A DNA stretch of 64,000 bases from Xiphophorus maculatus (Eukaryota > Chordata > Actinopteri > Cyprinodontiformes > Poeciliidae): positions 8,324,024 through 8,388,023 of the forward strand of contig NC_036457.1 in NCBI RefSeq assembly GCF_002775205.1, written 5' to 3'. The translations under genes and the position numbers were made by a program. Shown one piece after another: positions 39,165 through 64,000 of the stretch. How positions within the stretch are numbered: position 1 is the first letter of the stretch; every line of letters begins with the position of its first letter. The notes beneath the pieces were generated by a model. The model saw only the letters and a program-made list of their open reading frames with translations, did no database searches and had not been told where the DNA came from.

Positions 39165-39752
39165 TCACAGCATCACACAGCATTTGAAACAATCCCCCGG
39201 TGTGGAGCGTTTCTGCAGGGTAGCCCGTGTTGCGGTCTCGAACACCTCCCAGATGCCCTCTTTGGTCCTGGCGGAGCACTCCAAGTAGTCATACGCGCCG
39301 ATGCGCATGGCCATCGCACGACCGTCCTCCGCCTTCACGGGCTCTAGTTTCATCCGGGAGAGGTCGTTCTTCGTGTTCTCGTCGTTGCGCAGATCTTTCT
39401 TGTTGGCCACCAAAATGATTGGCACGTTCGGACAAAAGTGCTTGACCTCAGGGACCCACTTTTCGGAGATGTTCCCCAACGAGTCCGGGTTGTCCACGGA
39501 GTAGCACATGAGGATGACATCAGTGTCCGGGTAGGAGAGTGGGCGCAGTCGGTCGTAGTCCTCCTGTCCGGCCGTGTCCCACAGAGCCAGCTGGACCTGC
39601 TGGTTGTCAACCTCTATGTCGGCCACGTAGGTTTCAAACACAGTCGGGACGTAGACCTCGGGAAACTCGTCCTTGCTGAAAACGATCAGTAGACACGTTT
39701 TCCCACAAGCGCCGTCACCGACAACCACAAGTTTCTTTCGCTGGACAGCCAT
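39165..39752 (-). CDS. rhob: RhoB small GTPase (single exon)
   Basis: An intronless frame of 195 aa (human RhoB 196). The start MAVQRKKL aligns with human MAAIRKKL; an in-frame ATG 12 codons upstream (39788) gives an extension not found in the family. Motifs: P-loop GDGACGKT (12-19), switch I ([12 protein letters not shown], Tyr34 and Thr37 present), switch [16 protein letters not shown] with Gln63, NKKD, and the SA(R) base-binding motif. The C-terminus CFKCCVML has the RhoB-type pattern: CAAX cysteine 192 (leucine-ending, predicting geranylgeranylation) plus cysteines 188 and 191 at the palmitoylation positions, which RhoA and RhoC lack. RhoB is an immediate-early GTPase of endosomes and plasma membrane controlling actin and receptor traffic. 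The intronless form and pum2 next door support the name. Odd: residue 41 is Thr instead of Asn. Confidence 0.95.
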   Translation of the reverse strand: MAVQRKKLVVVGDGACGKTCLLIVFSKDEFPEVYVPTVFETYVADIEVDNQQVQLALWDTAGQEDYDRLRPLSYPDTDVILMCYSVDNPDSLGNISEKWVPEVKHFCPNVPIILVANKKDLRNDENTKNDLSRMKLEPVKAEDGRAMAMRIGAYDYLECSARTKEGIWEVFETATRATLQKRSTPGDCFKCCVML

Positions 39753-39917
39753 CTGGGTCGCTTCTTGGGTTTTCTTTAAACGCGGCATCCAAAGTAACGT
39801 CTGGACAGTCTTTCGCTTCGGCTCTGCTTTTAAACTCGTCCAGGAGACTTATTAGGCTGTTTGTGCCAGAAAATGTCCTCTCCAAACTCCACAGCGTTTA
39901 CAGAAACAACGGCCTTG

Positions 39918-40010
39918 TCTTTATAAAGCGGGGCTGGTTTCCTAAATATAACAATCCAATCGGAAATAAGGAGGTGAGATCATAGTTTGTAGAGGAAAAT
40001 GTGATTGGAT
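39918..40010 (-). promoter_or_regulatory. rhob: rhob promoter: TATA box and CCAAT boxes
   Basis: Read on the minus strand, a TATA box (CTTTATAAAG, 39920-39928) lies about 170 bases upstream of the start codon. Upstream of it are an inverted CCAAT box (plus-strand CCAAT at 39956-39960) and a direct one (plus-strand ATTGG at 40004-40008). The human RHOB promoter is known to depend on an inverted CCAAT box bound by NF-Y and sensitive to HDAC inhibition, so the arrangement appears conserved. Confidence 0.65.
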
Positions 40011-40900
40011 CTCGTTGGTTTCTATTGAGGAGAGGAGGGACAGAATCCACAAGGACCCACCCAGGTGACCGAGCTACGGTATATTGTTAGGGTGTCGTTT
40101 ATTTATCAGTTAAGTTAGTCACAGATTTGAAAAAAATTAAGACAAAATTCATAATATAATTTTTTTTTTAATCAAGACTAAAAATGTGTTTTTCTCAAAG
40201 CAATATTATAAAGATTTTCAACTGGACATGTTGCGTATTTATGGGATGCTGCTATTCACATTATAACTTAGATCCATGATAAATTGCTATCAAGGGCAAA
40301 CGTGACAATTAATACCCAAAAAAGGCGCTAAACATAGAATTATATGTTCGATTAGTACTATTTAAATAGAACAAAAAATCGAGACAATAAATAAAAGCAT
40401 TTACATATTTGTTTACCTATACCTTTGTATAATATATCAAATTCAGAATTAAAAATTGTGTTGTCATTTGATGTTAGTTCCTATTTAATCACATTTTTAT
40501 TTGAACTTTTCTCAAGAGTGCCATGATATGGATGAGGTGATTAGTTTGCAAATGCTTTATGATCATCGATATGATTTACGGTGTTTGGTGAGGAAGTCAG
40601 TTTTTTTTAATAACAAACAAGAACAAATTAAATATTAAATTAACTTAATCAAATGCTAAAAAAAACCCTGTATAATTTCAGCTCAAAATAAATGTATGTT
40701 TTAATTGATTATTTTGACACTTGACTGTTTAATTTTGTATGTAAAATGTTTCAACAAATTAGCTATCGGATTGTAGCACTTTGGCCCCAGATTGTGTTTG
40801 GGAAAGCACACTTTGATGTTGGACGTAGATCTACGTAGTTCACGCTATTTGCAGGGAGGGGGCACCAGCGTAGGCAAACTCTTAGCTCTGAACAAGCCTT
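40011..40900. other. Divergent rhob-pum2 upstream region
   Basis: About 1 kb separates the rhob promoter from the first pum2 exon; the genes point away from each other. The middle is strongly AT-rich with no recognisable feature. GC content rises again near 40830. Confidence 0.5.
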
Positions 40901-40991
40901 GCTAAAAATCACCGTTCTCTCCACGGCAACAAAACAATATAGAGTAGGGTTGAGGGCTACAAGCACAGAGGCTCCATCGACACGACAAGGC
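40901..40991 (+). promoter_or_regulatory. pum2: Probable pum2 promoter and non-coding exon 1
   Basis: A less AT-rich stretch ends in a strong donor, AAGGC|GTGAGT, at 40991/40992; the next exon starts at 43098 after TTCTTAG. The left edge of exon 1 is a guess. There is no TATA box. The following 2.1-kb intron shows nothing else I recognise. Confidence 0.45.
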
Positions 40992-43110
40992 GTGAGTATT
41001 TTTTTTACCATATTTAAGTATTATTCAAGCAGAAATCTCGTAAATGAAGATAATCGATGGCGGTTGTAAGCCGCGGTGTGGGTATTTCTCTTTTGTTTAG
41101 CGGTTAAGGCCCCTCTGTTTGAGACTTGAAGGGGGGCCATGTTGTTGAGTGTTTGGCTGATGTTTAAGCTCAGACAACAGCAAGTTGGCAATTAGCTCTC
41201 TTGATAGCTGTCGTTGATTTTAAAATTGCTTGCTAATAACGCTAAATGTTACTGCACAATCACACCAACAACATTTGTTGTCGTCACTTGTGACAGTATC
41301 AACGTTAACAATTGACCATTATTGAATTCGCGATTTTAACATAAAAATTTAGCGGTACCAAACCAATAATAAACACAAGCAGGCCCGCGGCATTTAGCAT
41401 TGGTTCGTTAGCCGTTTATGTTGCTAATGCTAACCCCCCATTACTAACACAATGTAACGTCAGTCGTGCTCTAGTTCAGATATTAAACATTCCTCTATTA
41501 CGTTATTATATACAATAGATATCTTAACAGCTCGACATTTGGGCATTTTCAACGGAAATCCCCAATAAAACCGGTGAAAACTACTAAGCTGGCTTGGATA
41601 TTAGCAACGGGCTTGCTGCCTAGCTTAATATAAGCTTCTGGTTTTATTTATCATATCATTGATAACTAAATGGTGAGTGTAATTAGACTTTTTGTGCATT
41701 AAGGTTACATTTAGGTTAACATTTGCCATATATAATGTCTCCAACTGTTAGAATATTTAACCACTACCGCAATATAGTGGTAGCGCAGTGTTAGCTTAGC
41801 AATAGCTAAGGGGAAGCTTGGATACCCTATATAGTTTTTTTCCTGCTTTTGTTTCTTATGTTATTCATTCTCCATGTCTGCCACACCACACTCCCAAAAT
41901 AAAACTAGTTTCCTGGTGTGCAGGAACCACAGTAAGTGACATAAAAACTATGAACACCCATGGCTTAGAGTTAGCAGGTCAGGAATTAGTCTGAACCCAG
42001 CGAATACAATGAAATTACGCTCTATATTTAGCTTTGTTTAGAGTATATCATCCCCAACAAACCATGGGTTGTCTAAAGTGTTAATAAAGTGCTTACAAGT
42101 GATGCTTGTAATGTTTCTAAAAAAAATACATCTTTAATATGTGAATGAGCATCAATATAGTCGGTCTTGTTTGTGCAATGGCTTCTGGAATATTATACAG
42201 TTCTATTGTATGTAAAGTTGATGCCACCTTGGAGTTTTCCCCCATTTCTAATTTTAAAGGGTTTGATATTTTTCATATTAATTTATCACTAGTTTTTTCT
42301 TAATGTTACAACTTACAACTTTTAAAATATCTTGCTGTAACCCTTCTTTATCGACTGTTACCATTTTCTCCTTATCAATAAGGTTAAAATTTACTTGCAG
42401 CACTACTTTGGCTGTACAACTTAAGTGAAGCTAATACAAATGAGCAAAACATCAGAACCACTTTGAGAACTTTGCTGTGTGATAACCTTATGTAAAAATG
42501 TTAGGATTTTTATGACAACTCGTTAACAAAACTGAAAATTGGAAAGTAAAAGCTGAGGTTTTTTCTGCTTCTGAAATGTGGAATATATTGATTACTTGTT
42601 ATAGCATTTATTTATTTTCATAAAAGCATTTAAGTAAAGAATAAACATTGTTTTGTAGCAAAATCTGGTCTACTCCGTTAGCCAGACTGCAGCCAGCTTT
42701 TTAACTGACTGCTTATAAATGGCTTTAAAAACAGCTTTACCTTCATAAGAGAGATTGGTGGCACTCCTTTGATTTCCATACTATGCCTCTTCTCTCTTTT
42801 TTTTTGTAAGTGAGGGAGAAACAAAGTTACTGCTGACTTATTTATGCTCCATAAAGTTCCTCCGACGATCTAAAAATAGTCACAAAATTAGTTACATTGG
42901 GAACTTGTTTTTTTTTTTCTAACGACATCTCAAAAATCTTGGTACATGATGACAGCAGTAAATTTCCATTGTATTTTTCTTGTAGAATGTACAGTTAAAC
43001 ATATCAACACAAGAAATTGTTCCCATTTTCTTGCCTTGATGAACATAGGGTCACGAGATTCACGGGTCTGACCTTTTACATGTTGCGTTTTTCTTAGGCT
43101 TTCCCGTGGA

Positions 43111-58727
<15,617 letters not shown>

Positions 58728-61125
58728 TCGACACTCTGGGTCCCCTGAAGAAGTGGAGGAGTTTGAAGCCCAAACCCCCTGTCCTGTGAGACCTTGCTCC
58801 TTTAGCCATAGGCCTTTGATGCTATCTGTCATCCCTTTTCTTCTCTGGGTTGGGGGCTATTTACCAAAAAAAAAACAAACAAACAAAAAGACAAGTCAAT
58901 TTCACCTAAAAATGCTGTGACAACTGACCCCTGCCACTCTGCCACCCCTGAGAAAAGTACCCAGGGGCCACATAGTCAGCAGGCTACCTTCTGATTTTTT
59001 TTTTTTTGTTTAGTTTTTTTTTTTCTGGGTAAAGCACAAGCCCGTTGTTAATGATGTAATCGATGTATTTGACTGGTTTTCATATTGTACATTTAATTTT
59101 TTTTACCTTGTAAATTTTCTGTAGAGAAAAAAAAAAGAAATTATTACACATTTGCTGAAATTTACAATTCTTACAATTAACACCAGCAAGTGACTTTATA
59201 AAGCAAAACTGAGTGATTCTTTTGAAACACAATTCCTATTGTTTTTCTAGCCAGAATTAATATGTCAGCTGTCCTGATGGAGCTCTAGGTGATTGAATTT
59301 TATATTTGTATAATATCCCACGCACAGTACCAGTGTTTTTTCACATGCCAAAGCAGCTAAATGAGTTAGTTTTCAAACAGCACTAAAGATTATGGATTTT
59401 TTTGGGTGAGCAGTGTGTGCCACAGTCGCCCTGAGGTCCTCCAGACCTTTTTTCTTCAGCTCACTGTTGGGGATTGGTGCTTTAGACTTGGGTTCATGTT
59501 CCACGTGTGGCTTTTTCTCGCCTCCAGACTTTGTCGGGGGAGCCGCGTGTTTACGCCAGCAGCTCCGAGTGGGCCTCGCTTCCCGGCGTTACGGGCAGGT
59601 CCGAGCTGCAGCATTCATGGAGCCCCCGTTCTTTTGAGCCGTTCATGCATTTTGTCGTTCTGGGGTTAATGAAAGTAAAAAAAAAAAAAAGCTACATATT
59701 GATTTAAAAAAAAGTAAAAAGAAGAAGTGGAGCATGAGGTTGAGTTGTACAGCAGGTTTATTCTTAACTTGAGAGCTTTTACCTAGGGGATAGCAGGGTT
59801 GGGGGCAGGAAATGCGTTCGCATGCCTTGACGGGTTTTAATCCTTGGAATGATTATTTTGTTTTGTTGTTTCCCCCCCCCTTTTATCATGTTTTGTGTAA
59901 GATCTGTCTCGTAGTTGGAGATGATTACTGCCCTAGAAAACAGTATATTTACGTACTGAATAATCATCTCTTGCGTAGAAGTAGTTGAGCGACGTATAGC
60001 ATCTTTATGTACGAGTAAAATTGTTGCTTATTAGGTGGGATGGAGGCGGCTTGCAGTGAGGATGAAACTCCCACCGATTGGAAAGTCAGAGCAGAGTCCA
60101 AAAAACAGGAAGGGGATAAAAAAGTGATGTGGAGCTCATCCCGTCTTTTTGTCTGAGGTGAAATAAACTAGAAGTAGTGAGATGATTTAAGGAAAGGGAT
60201 GTTTAAAGAACTTTTTGTATCTTTTTTTTCTTTCTTTTTAATATATAAATATATATAAATAGGTTTTTTTTTTCCATTTGGTTGGGTTTGCAAGTGCAGC
60301 GGTGGAGGCCGGCGAAGGCCATCAAAACTTATACAATTCACCTGTAATGCTCGTAGTGATGGCTTCTTTGCTTCTTATGAATTGTAGATTACATGTAGTA
60401 TATGTGCAGTTAATAAGTGTAAGATTATTAGTTAAATCAAAAATATGTTTAGCTGTGGTGTTTTTTGACAGGCCTTGCTCTAAATTTGTAGTGATGCTTT
60501 TATTTCGTCTGTACAGTTGTACATTTGTAAACGTTGATGCTGTAAATGGGATGTCTTTTACACTTTTTGAGGGGAGGAAAAAAAAAGAAGCAAAAATTGT
60601 GCATTTAGATATGTGTGTGTATATTCATCACTCCTTTCTCCTTGAATATAATGTATACAGTTTTATTTGATTAAGTGGTATTTTAAAGGAAAAAAAAATA
60701 TGGCTTTGCAATCTGGCATGATTTTTTTTGTTGTTTTTTTAAATCTGTTATGGAAAGGCCAGCCTCTATTTGTACTGAAGCTGTAACATCAACCGTTTGT
60801 CTCTAATTTGTGACAGTCTACTAAAATTGAGGTTGCATTTAATCCTCTCTGCTACCATGGAAACTTCACAAGATATGACGAGAATTATTTTTGTACAGAT
60901 GAGTGCTGTTTTTTGGAACAGCCACAACCTTGTAAGCAAAAGCAATGTAAAATATTGTCAATTATATAAATATGAACATATGAGTTTTTGTCACACTGTC
61001 AGTCATGTACATTTTCAGGTGGCCTTATGTACATTTCCAGATGTTAGATGAAGAAAACAAACTCATTTTTTTTGGAAGCAGAATTGTGACTATGTATGAT
61101 TAAATTGTTCTTCTAACATTTCAAT
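58728..61125 (+). other. pum2: pum2 3' UTR
   Basis: About 2.4 kb after the TAA stop with T- and A-rich runs and no credible gene. ATTAAA at 61099-61104 followed by a T/G-rich stretch is a candidate end; AATAAA near 60164 is an alternative. Several near-consensus Pumilio sites (TGTACATT or TGTAAATT) occur at about 59085, 59109, 60530, 61008 and 61029, but I found no perfect TGTANATA. Confidence 0.55.
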
Positions 61126-62033
61126 CCATTTGTTGTGGTTTTTCAGTTTTTGAGTTTGGGAAGAGGGGTTCAAAGTGCTTGATATAGGAGATAATTATCA
61201 AAAATATAAGTTGTAATCTTTCAAAAGACCATATTACATTTGCAACTCCAAACATTTTATTTAGGTGAACTGCCTGCAGAAATGGATCTTTGAATGGTAA
61301 AGCTTTCAGACCTCTGTCCTATGGCCATTTCTCAAAATTGGGAAGTCATGATTATGTAGCATTCAGGTAATGCAAATAATCGCATGTGGATCATCTTCCT
61401 CATATTTATAACAGAACCTTAATTTAAAAAGTTTAGAATAACTGGAACATCTACCACACATCAAGGAAGGTAAAATATAAACTGGCCTCTAGGGGAAAAC
61501 ACTTCATGCACATCGTTTAGCATGTAATAATGGAGGATGCATTGCAGCAGAAACTTCAAAATACTAAACATTCTTTATTAAGAAAAATTGTGAACTTTAA
61601 AAGGTTCTCATGCTTTTGAGCCAGATAATGATCCAAAACATATACCGACAATTGCCCACAGCTTTTGTGCAAGTGATTTTAATCAACGTTAATTACTTAA
61701 TGCGGGATGCAACCAAAGTTCTCAGAATTAAGGCTGATTTTTTTTTTTTTTTTGTTCCAGAAAGGAAAGTTGAGTAATATGGTTCTGCTGACGTTATTTT
61801 AAACCCATCTGTGTGTCAGTAAATTGTACAAGGCGCTGTTTATTGGCTTACAAGCCAACCTTTATTAAAAACAGTCTCCTCCCATCAGGTACAGTGTGTG
61901 ATAATTTTCACGGTGGGTGGGGTTTATGAGGTCGAAACCAGCTGAATCTGTAGACAGGTTTTTTTGGTTGGTTTGTTTGTTTGTATTTTGCAATCAGACG
62001 CGTTAAGAAAGGGGACTCTAACTCAGCCCAAAG
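61126..62033. other. pum2-sdc1 intergenic region
   Basis: Contains a decayed Tc1-like fragment at about 61600-61680 and the presumed sdc1 promoter and 5' UTR (from about 61880). No TATA box is obvious. Nothing else is recognised. Confidence 0.5.
61600..61680 (+). mobile_element. Tc1-like transposase fragment with DNDPKH motif
   Basis: At 61621-61641 the DNA reads Pro-Asp-Asn-Asp-Pro-Lys-His, the signature around the second catalytic Asp of Tc1 transposases, after a TGCTTTTGAG lead typical of the family. Surrounding frames are broken. Full extent could not be fixed. Confidence 0.55.
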
Positions 62034-63867
62034 ATGCGGTTATCCCTGACGGTGTCCGTGGTTTTAGCACTGGGATTAATCCTTCCTGAACGGGCGTCGG
62101 TAAGTCACCTTCTGCCTTTATATCTTATTAAACAGCGGAGACATGGTGGTTACCTTCGTCTCACGGCTACCTTCCTCACTTCCTGTTCAGCAATAACTTT
62201 GAGCCAAAAATGTCTCCGAGTTAAAACAGTTTGGAGGTTTTAAACTTTCCAACTAAAGCTACATTTCGGTGACTGAAGGCACTCATTGGCTCAGGTGTAT
62301 TATTGACCTGTTTATTGGGTGTGGTACAATATGACACAACGTTATTAAGCCCTATATTGTTTTCCTGATAAAGGTAGCTATGCTTACAAATTGAACGTAT
62401 GCACTATATTTTTAGAACTCAAAAGAATGCTGTCCTGACACACCTTGATTTTTCTTTCACAGGTCTTGCAAAATGTAAATGCTAAACAATTGTTGGACAC
62501 ATAGAGATATACAGTACATCTGTTATATGTTTCATTAATCATATGTTTTGAAATCTAAATAGTACGCTTCACTTTAAGGTTTTAAGAAACTTTGAATTGA
62601 GGAAATTCAAGGTTTATTTGTTTTTGTTTTTTTTGCTGTCACAATGCACCAGTTAGAAATAGCTGACATCTCACAAGGCATAGATTTATTTCTTAAGTTA
62701 TAGCCACAAAACTAAAAGAAGATGTTTGATCACATTTTCTTTGCTATGCTTTGAATTGTAACTTAAAGCAAAATGGAAAAGTTTGTGCTTCAGGGATTTT
62801 TTTTTCTCATATTTTGGCCTCAATCTTCGGTCTATTAGGATTTTATGTGACAGACCAGCACAAAGTAGCACATATTGAATGGAAAGCATCTTTGAATTTT
62901 TTTTCCAGTATAGCCCCAGATTCTCAATTGCAATTACATCTGAATTTTAACTAGGCCATCCTAACATAAGAATATGCTTTGATCTAAACAGTTCTTTTGA
63001 AACTCTGGTTGTTTACGGTCATTTCTTGTTGCTCCAGTTTGCAGCCTCAAACCACTTTTACTTCCAGGATTGTTCATGTATTTAACTCCATCCATCTTCT
63101 CATCAATATTAACCAACTTACAACTTCTTTATCACTGCGGAAGAAAAGTATCCCTACAGCATGATGCTGCCATCACCCTGATGTGTTCAGGTTGATGTGC
63201 AGGGTCAGTTTTCATTCTACAAGATGCAGTACTTTGTGTTGGTCTGTCACAGATAAATTCCAATAAAATATGTGTAAGTTTAGAAGCTGTAAAGGGGTGT
63301 GAATAGTTTGGAACTGCACTATAATTATAAGCAGTTACTGTAGCTTCCCTAAGTTTATTGTAGAGCTGTAAGTGGGTGTTGGGAAGTCTGACACAGATCA
63401 TGACGTCCTATGGTATTTTCTGATAAGTATGTGCGGTTCTTACAGTTTTATGAAATGCATTTTTGCATTTATCAGTTCTTTACAGACCATTAATAAACAA
63501 TATTTAAACGTCTACATTTATGTTTGCTTCTGGTTTACAAATTAATTTGCAAAACCCCCAAAATTGTTGCTAACTTAAAAAGGTGGAGTTATGCAATCAT
63601 GCATTGTTATCTACTCACGAGTGTTTACTGGTGATGACTACCTGGATCATTATGGGATTGTCAGGGGAAGTTTGTCACCTTGGCAATATTCATTTCCTTA
63701 TTGCTCTGTTATCTTCCTTATAACCTTGTATTATTCAGTGACTTGTTTATATGCTAAAAAATGTATTTTTTTTCCTCCATGAAATAAGCTTTATGGACCT
63801 CCAGAGGACTGGGAGGGATCTGGGTATGACCTGGATGGTTCTGGTTCTGGAAATGATCCAGAACAAG
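62034..63867 (+). CDS. sdc1: Syndecan-1-like proteoglycan core protein, 5' part
   Basis: Two coding exons are in the window: 62034-62099 (22 codons, signal peptide MRLSLTVSVVLALGLILPERAS) and 63789-63867 (26 codons plus one base, phase 1). The second encodes PPEDWEGSGYDLDGSGSG followed by an acidic stretch, matching human SDC1 exon 2 in outline (PPED..GSG..D....SGSG). Serines in acidic SG repeats are the heparan sulfate attachment sites of syndecans, which are single-pass membrane co-receptors. Adjacent pum2 and rhob fit the human SDC1 locus. The remaining ectodomain, membrane segment and cytoplasmic tail lie beyond the right edge. Confidence 0.8.
62800..63325. mobile_element. Tc1-like non-autonomous relic in sdc1 intron 1
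   Basis: Sub-terminal blocks face each other: ATTTTATGTGACAGACCAGC near 62840 and, in reverse orientation, GTTGGTCTGTCACAGATAAA near 63238. Between them are pieces matching the antisense of a fish Tc1-like transposase (CAGCATGATGCTGCCATCAC near 63158). Same family as the copies at 1030, 18509 and 34770. No open frame. Confidence 0.65.
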
Positions 63868-64000
63868 GTATATTCATGTGCTTCCTTTGACCAACTATTA
63901 TAAATAATCACTTTAATTTCTTTCCCTAAATATTCTCAAAACACTTTTGTCCTTGTTTCTCATTTGCTTTCTTGCCTGATGAAATTACAAATTTCCAAAG

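Noticed and set aside
39753-39788. Longer RhoB starting at the upstream ATG (12 extra residues)
   Set aside because: Family members begin directly at the MA..RKKL position, and an N-terminal extension before the P-loop strand is not found in Rho proteins I know.
59400-59700. Small open frames in the GC-richer part of the pum2 3' UTR
   Set aside because: Three overlapping frames of similar length with no domain or conservation signal; best explained as UTR sequence.
58728-61125. Perfect Pumilio response elements for self-repression in the pum2 3' UTR
   Set aside because: I found only TGTACATT and TGTAAATT variants, no exact TGTANATA, so autoregulation is not claimed.

Overview
The window is nuclear DNA from a ray-finned fish, most likely a percomorph teleost. 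Genes are split by short GT-AG introns, non-coding DNA is AT-rich, and the transposon debris (hAT-like and Tc1-like relics) is of kinds common in teleosts. I cannot name the species. Nothing prokaryotic, viral or CRISPR-like is present.

Layout, left to right. (1) 1-2.8 kb: flank with degenerate transposons, a short open frame I could not identify and a 207-bp GATA microsatellite. (2) 2.8-15.6 kb, plus strand: mideas (ELM2-SANT co-repressor scaffold), 12 coding exons, 1086 aa. (3) 15.6-19.7 kb: intergenic, Tc1-like relics. (4) 19.7-34.3 kb, plus: a complete apolipoprotein B gene, 26 coding exons, 3306 aa, with a TATA box. (5) 34.3-36.5 kb: intergenic, another Tc1-like relic. (6) 36.5-39.9 kb, minus: rhob, a single-exon Rho GTPase with a long 3' UTR. 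(7) About 1 kb of shared upstream DNA, then pum2 on the plus strand, 40.9-61.1 kb, 21 coding exons, 1185 aa, plus a candidate 72-nt alternative exon. Its introns hold a clean 224-bp hAT MITE and a three-deep nest of hAT-like elements. (8) 62.0 kb to the end, plus: the first two coding exons of a syndecan, best match sdc1; the rest lies outside the window.

The order apob / rhob / pum2 / sdc1 corresponds to the human 2p24 neighbourhood, and human MIDEAS is on chromosome 14. The genes are independent and not a pathway: chromatin repression (mideas), lipoprotein secretion (apob), actin and endosome signalling (rhob), mRNA repression (pum2) and cell-surface heparan sulfate (sdc1).

I found no undescribed multi-gene system. 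The most interesting points are within known genes: Thr in place of Asn41 in RhoB, an apoB that lacks the basic LDL-receptor site and a large part of the human C-terminal half, three alternative-splicing signals in pum2 including a 24-residue insert inside the RNA-binding domain, and the nested hAT insertions with recoverable target-site duplications. Exon limits were read by eye from splice signals, reading frame and recalled family sequences; no alignment was run.
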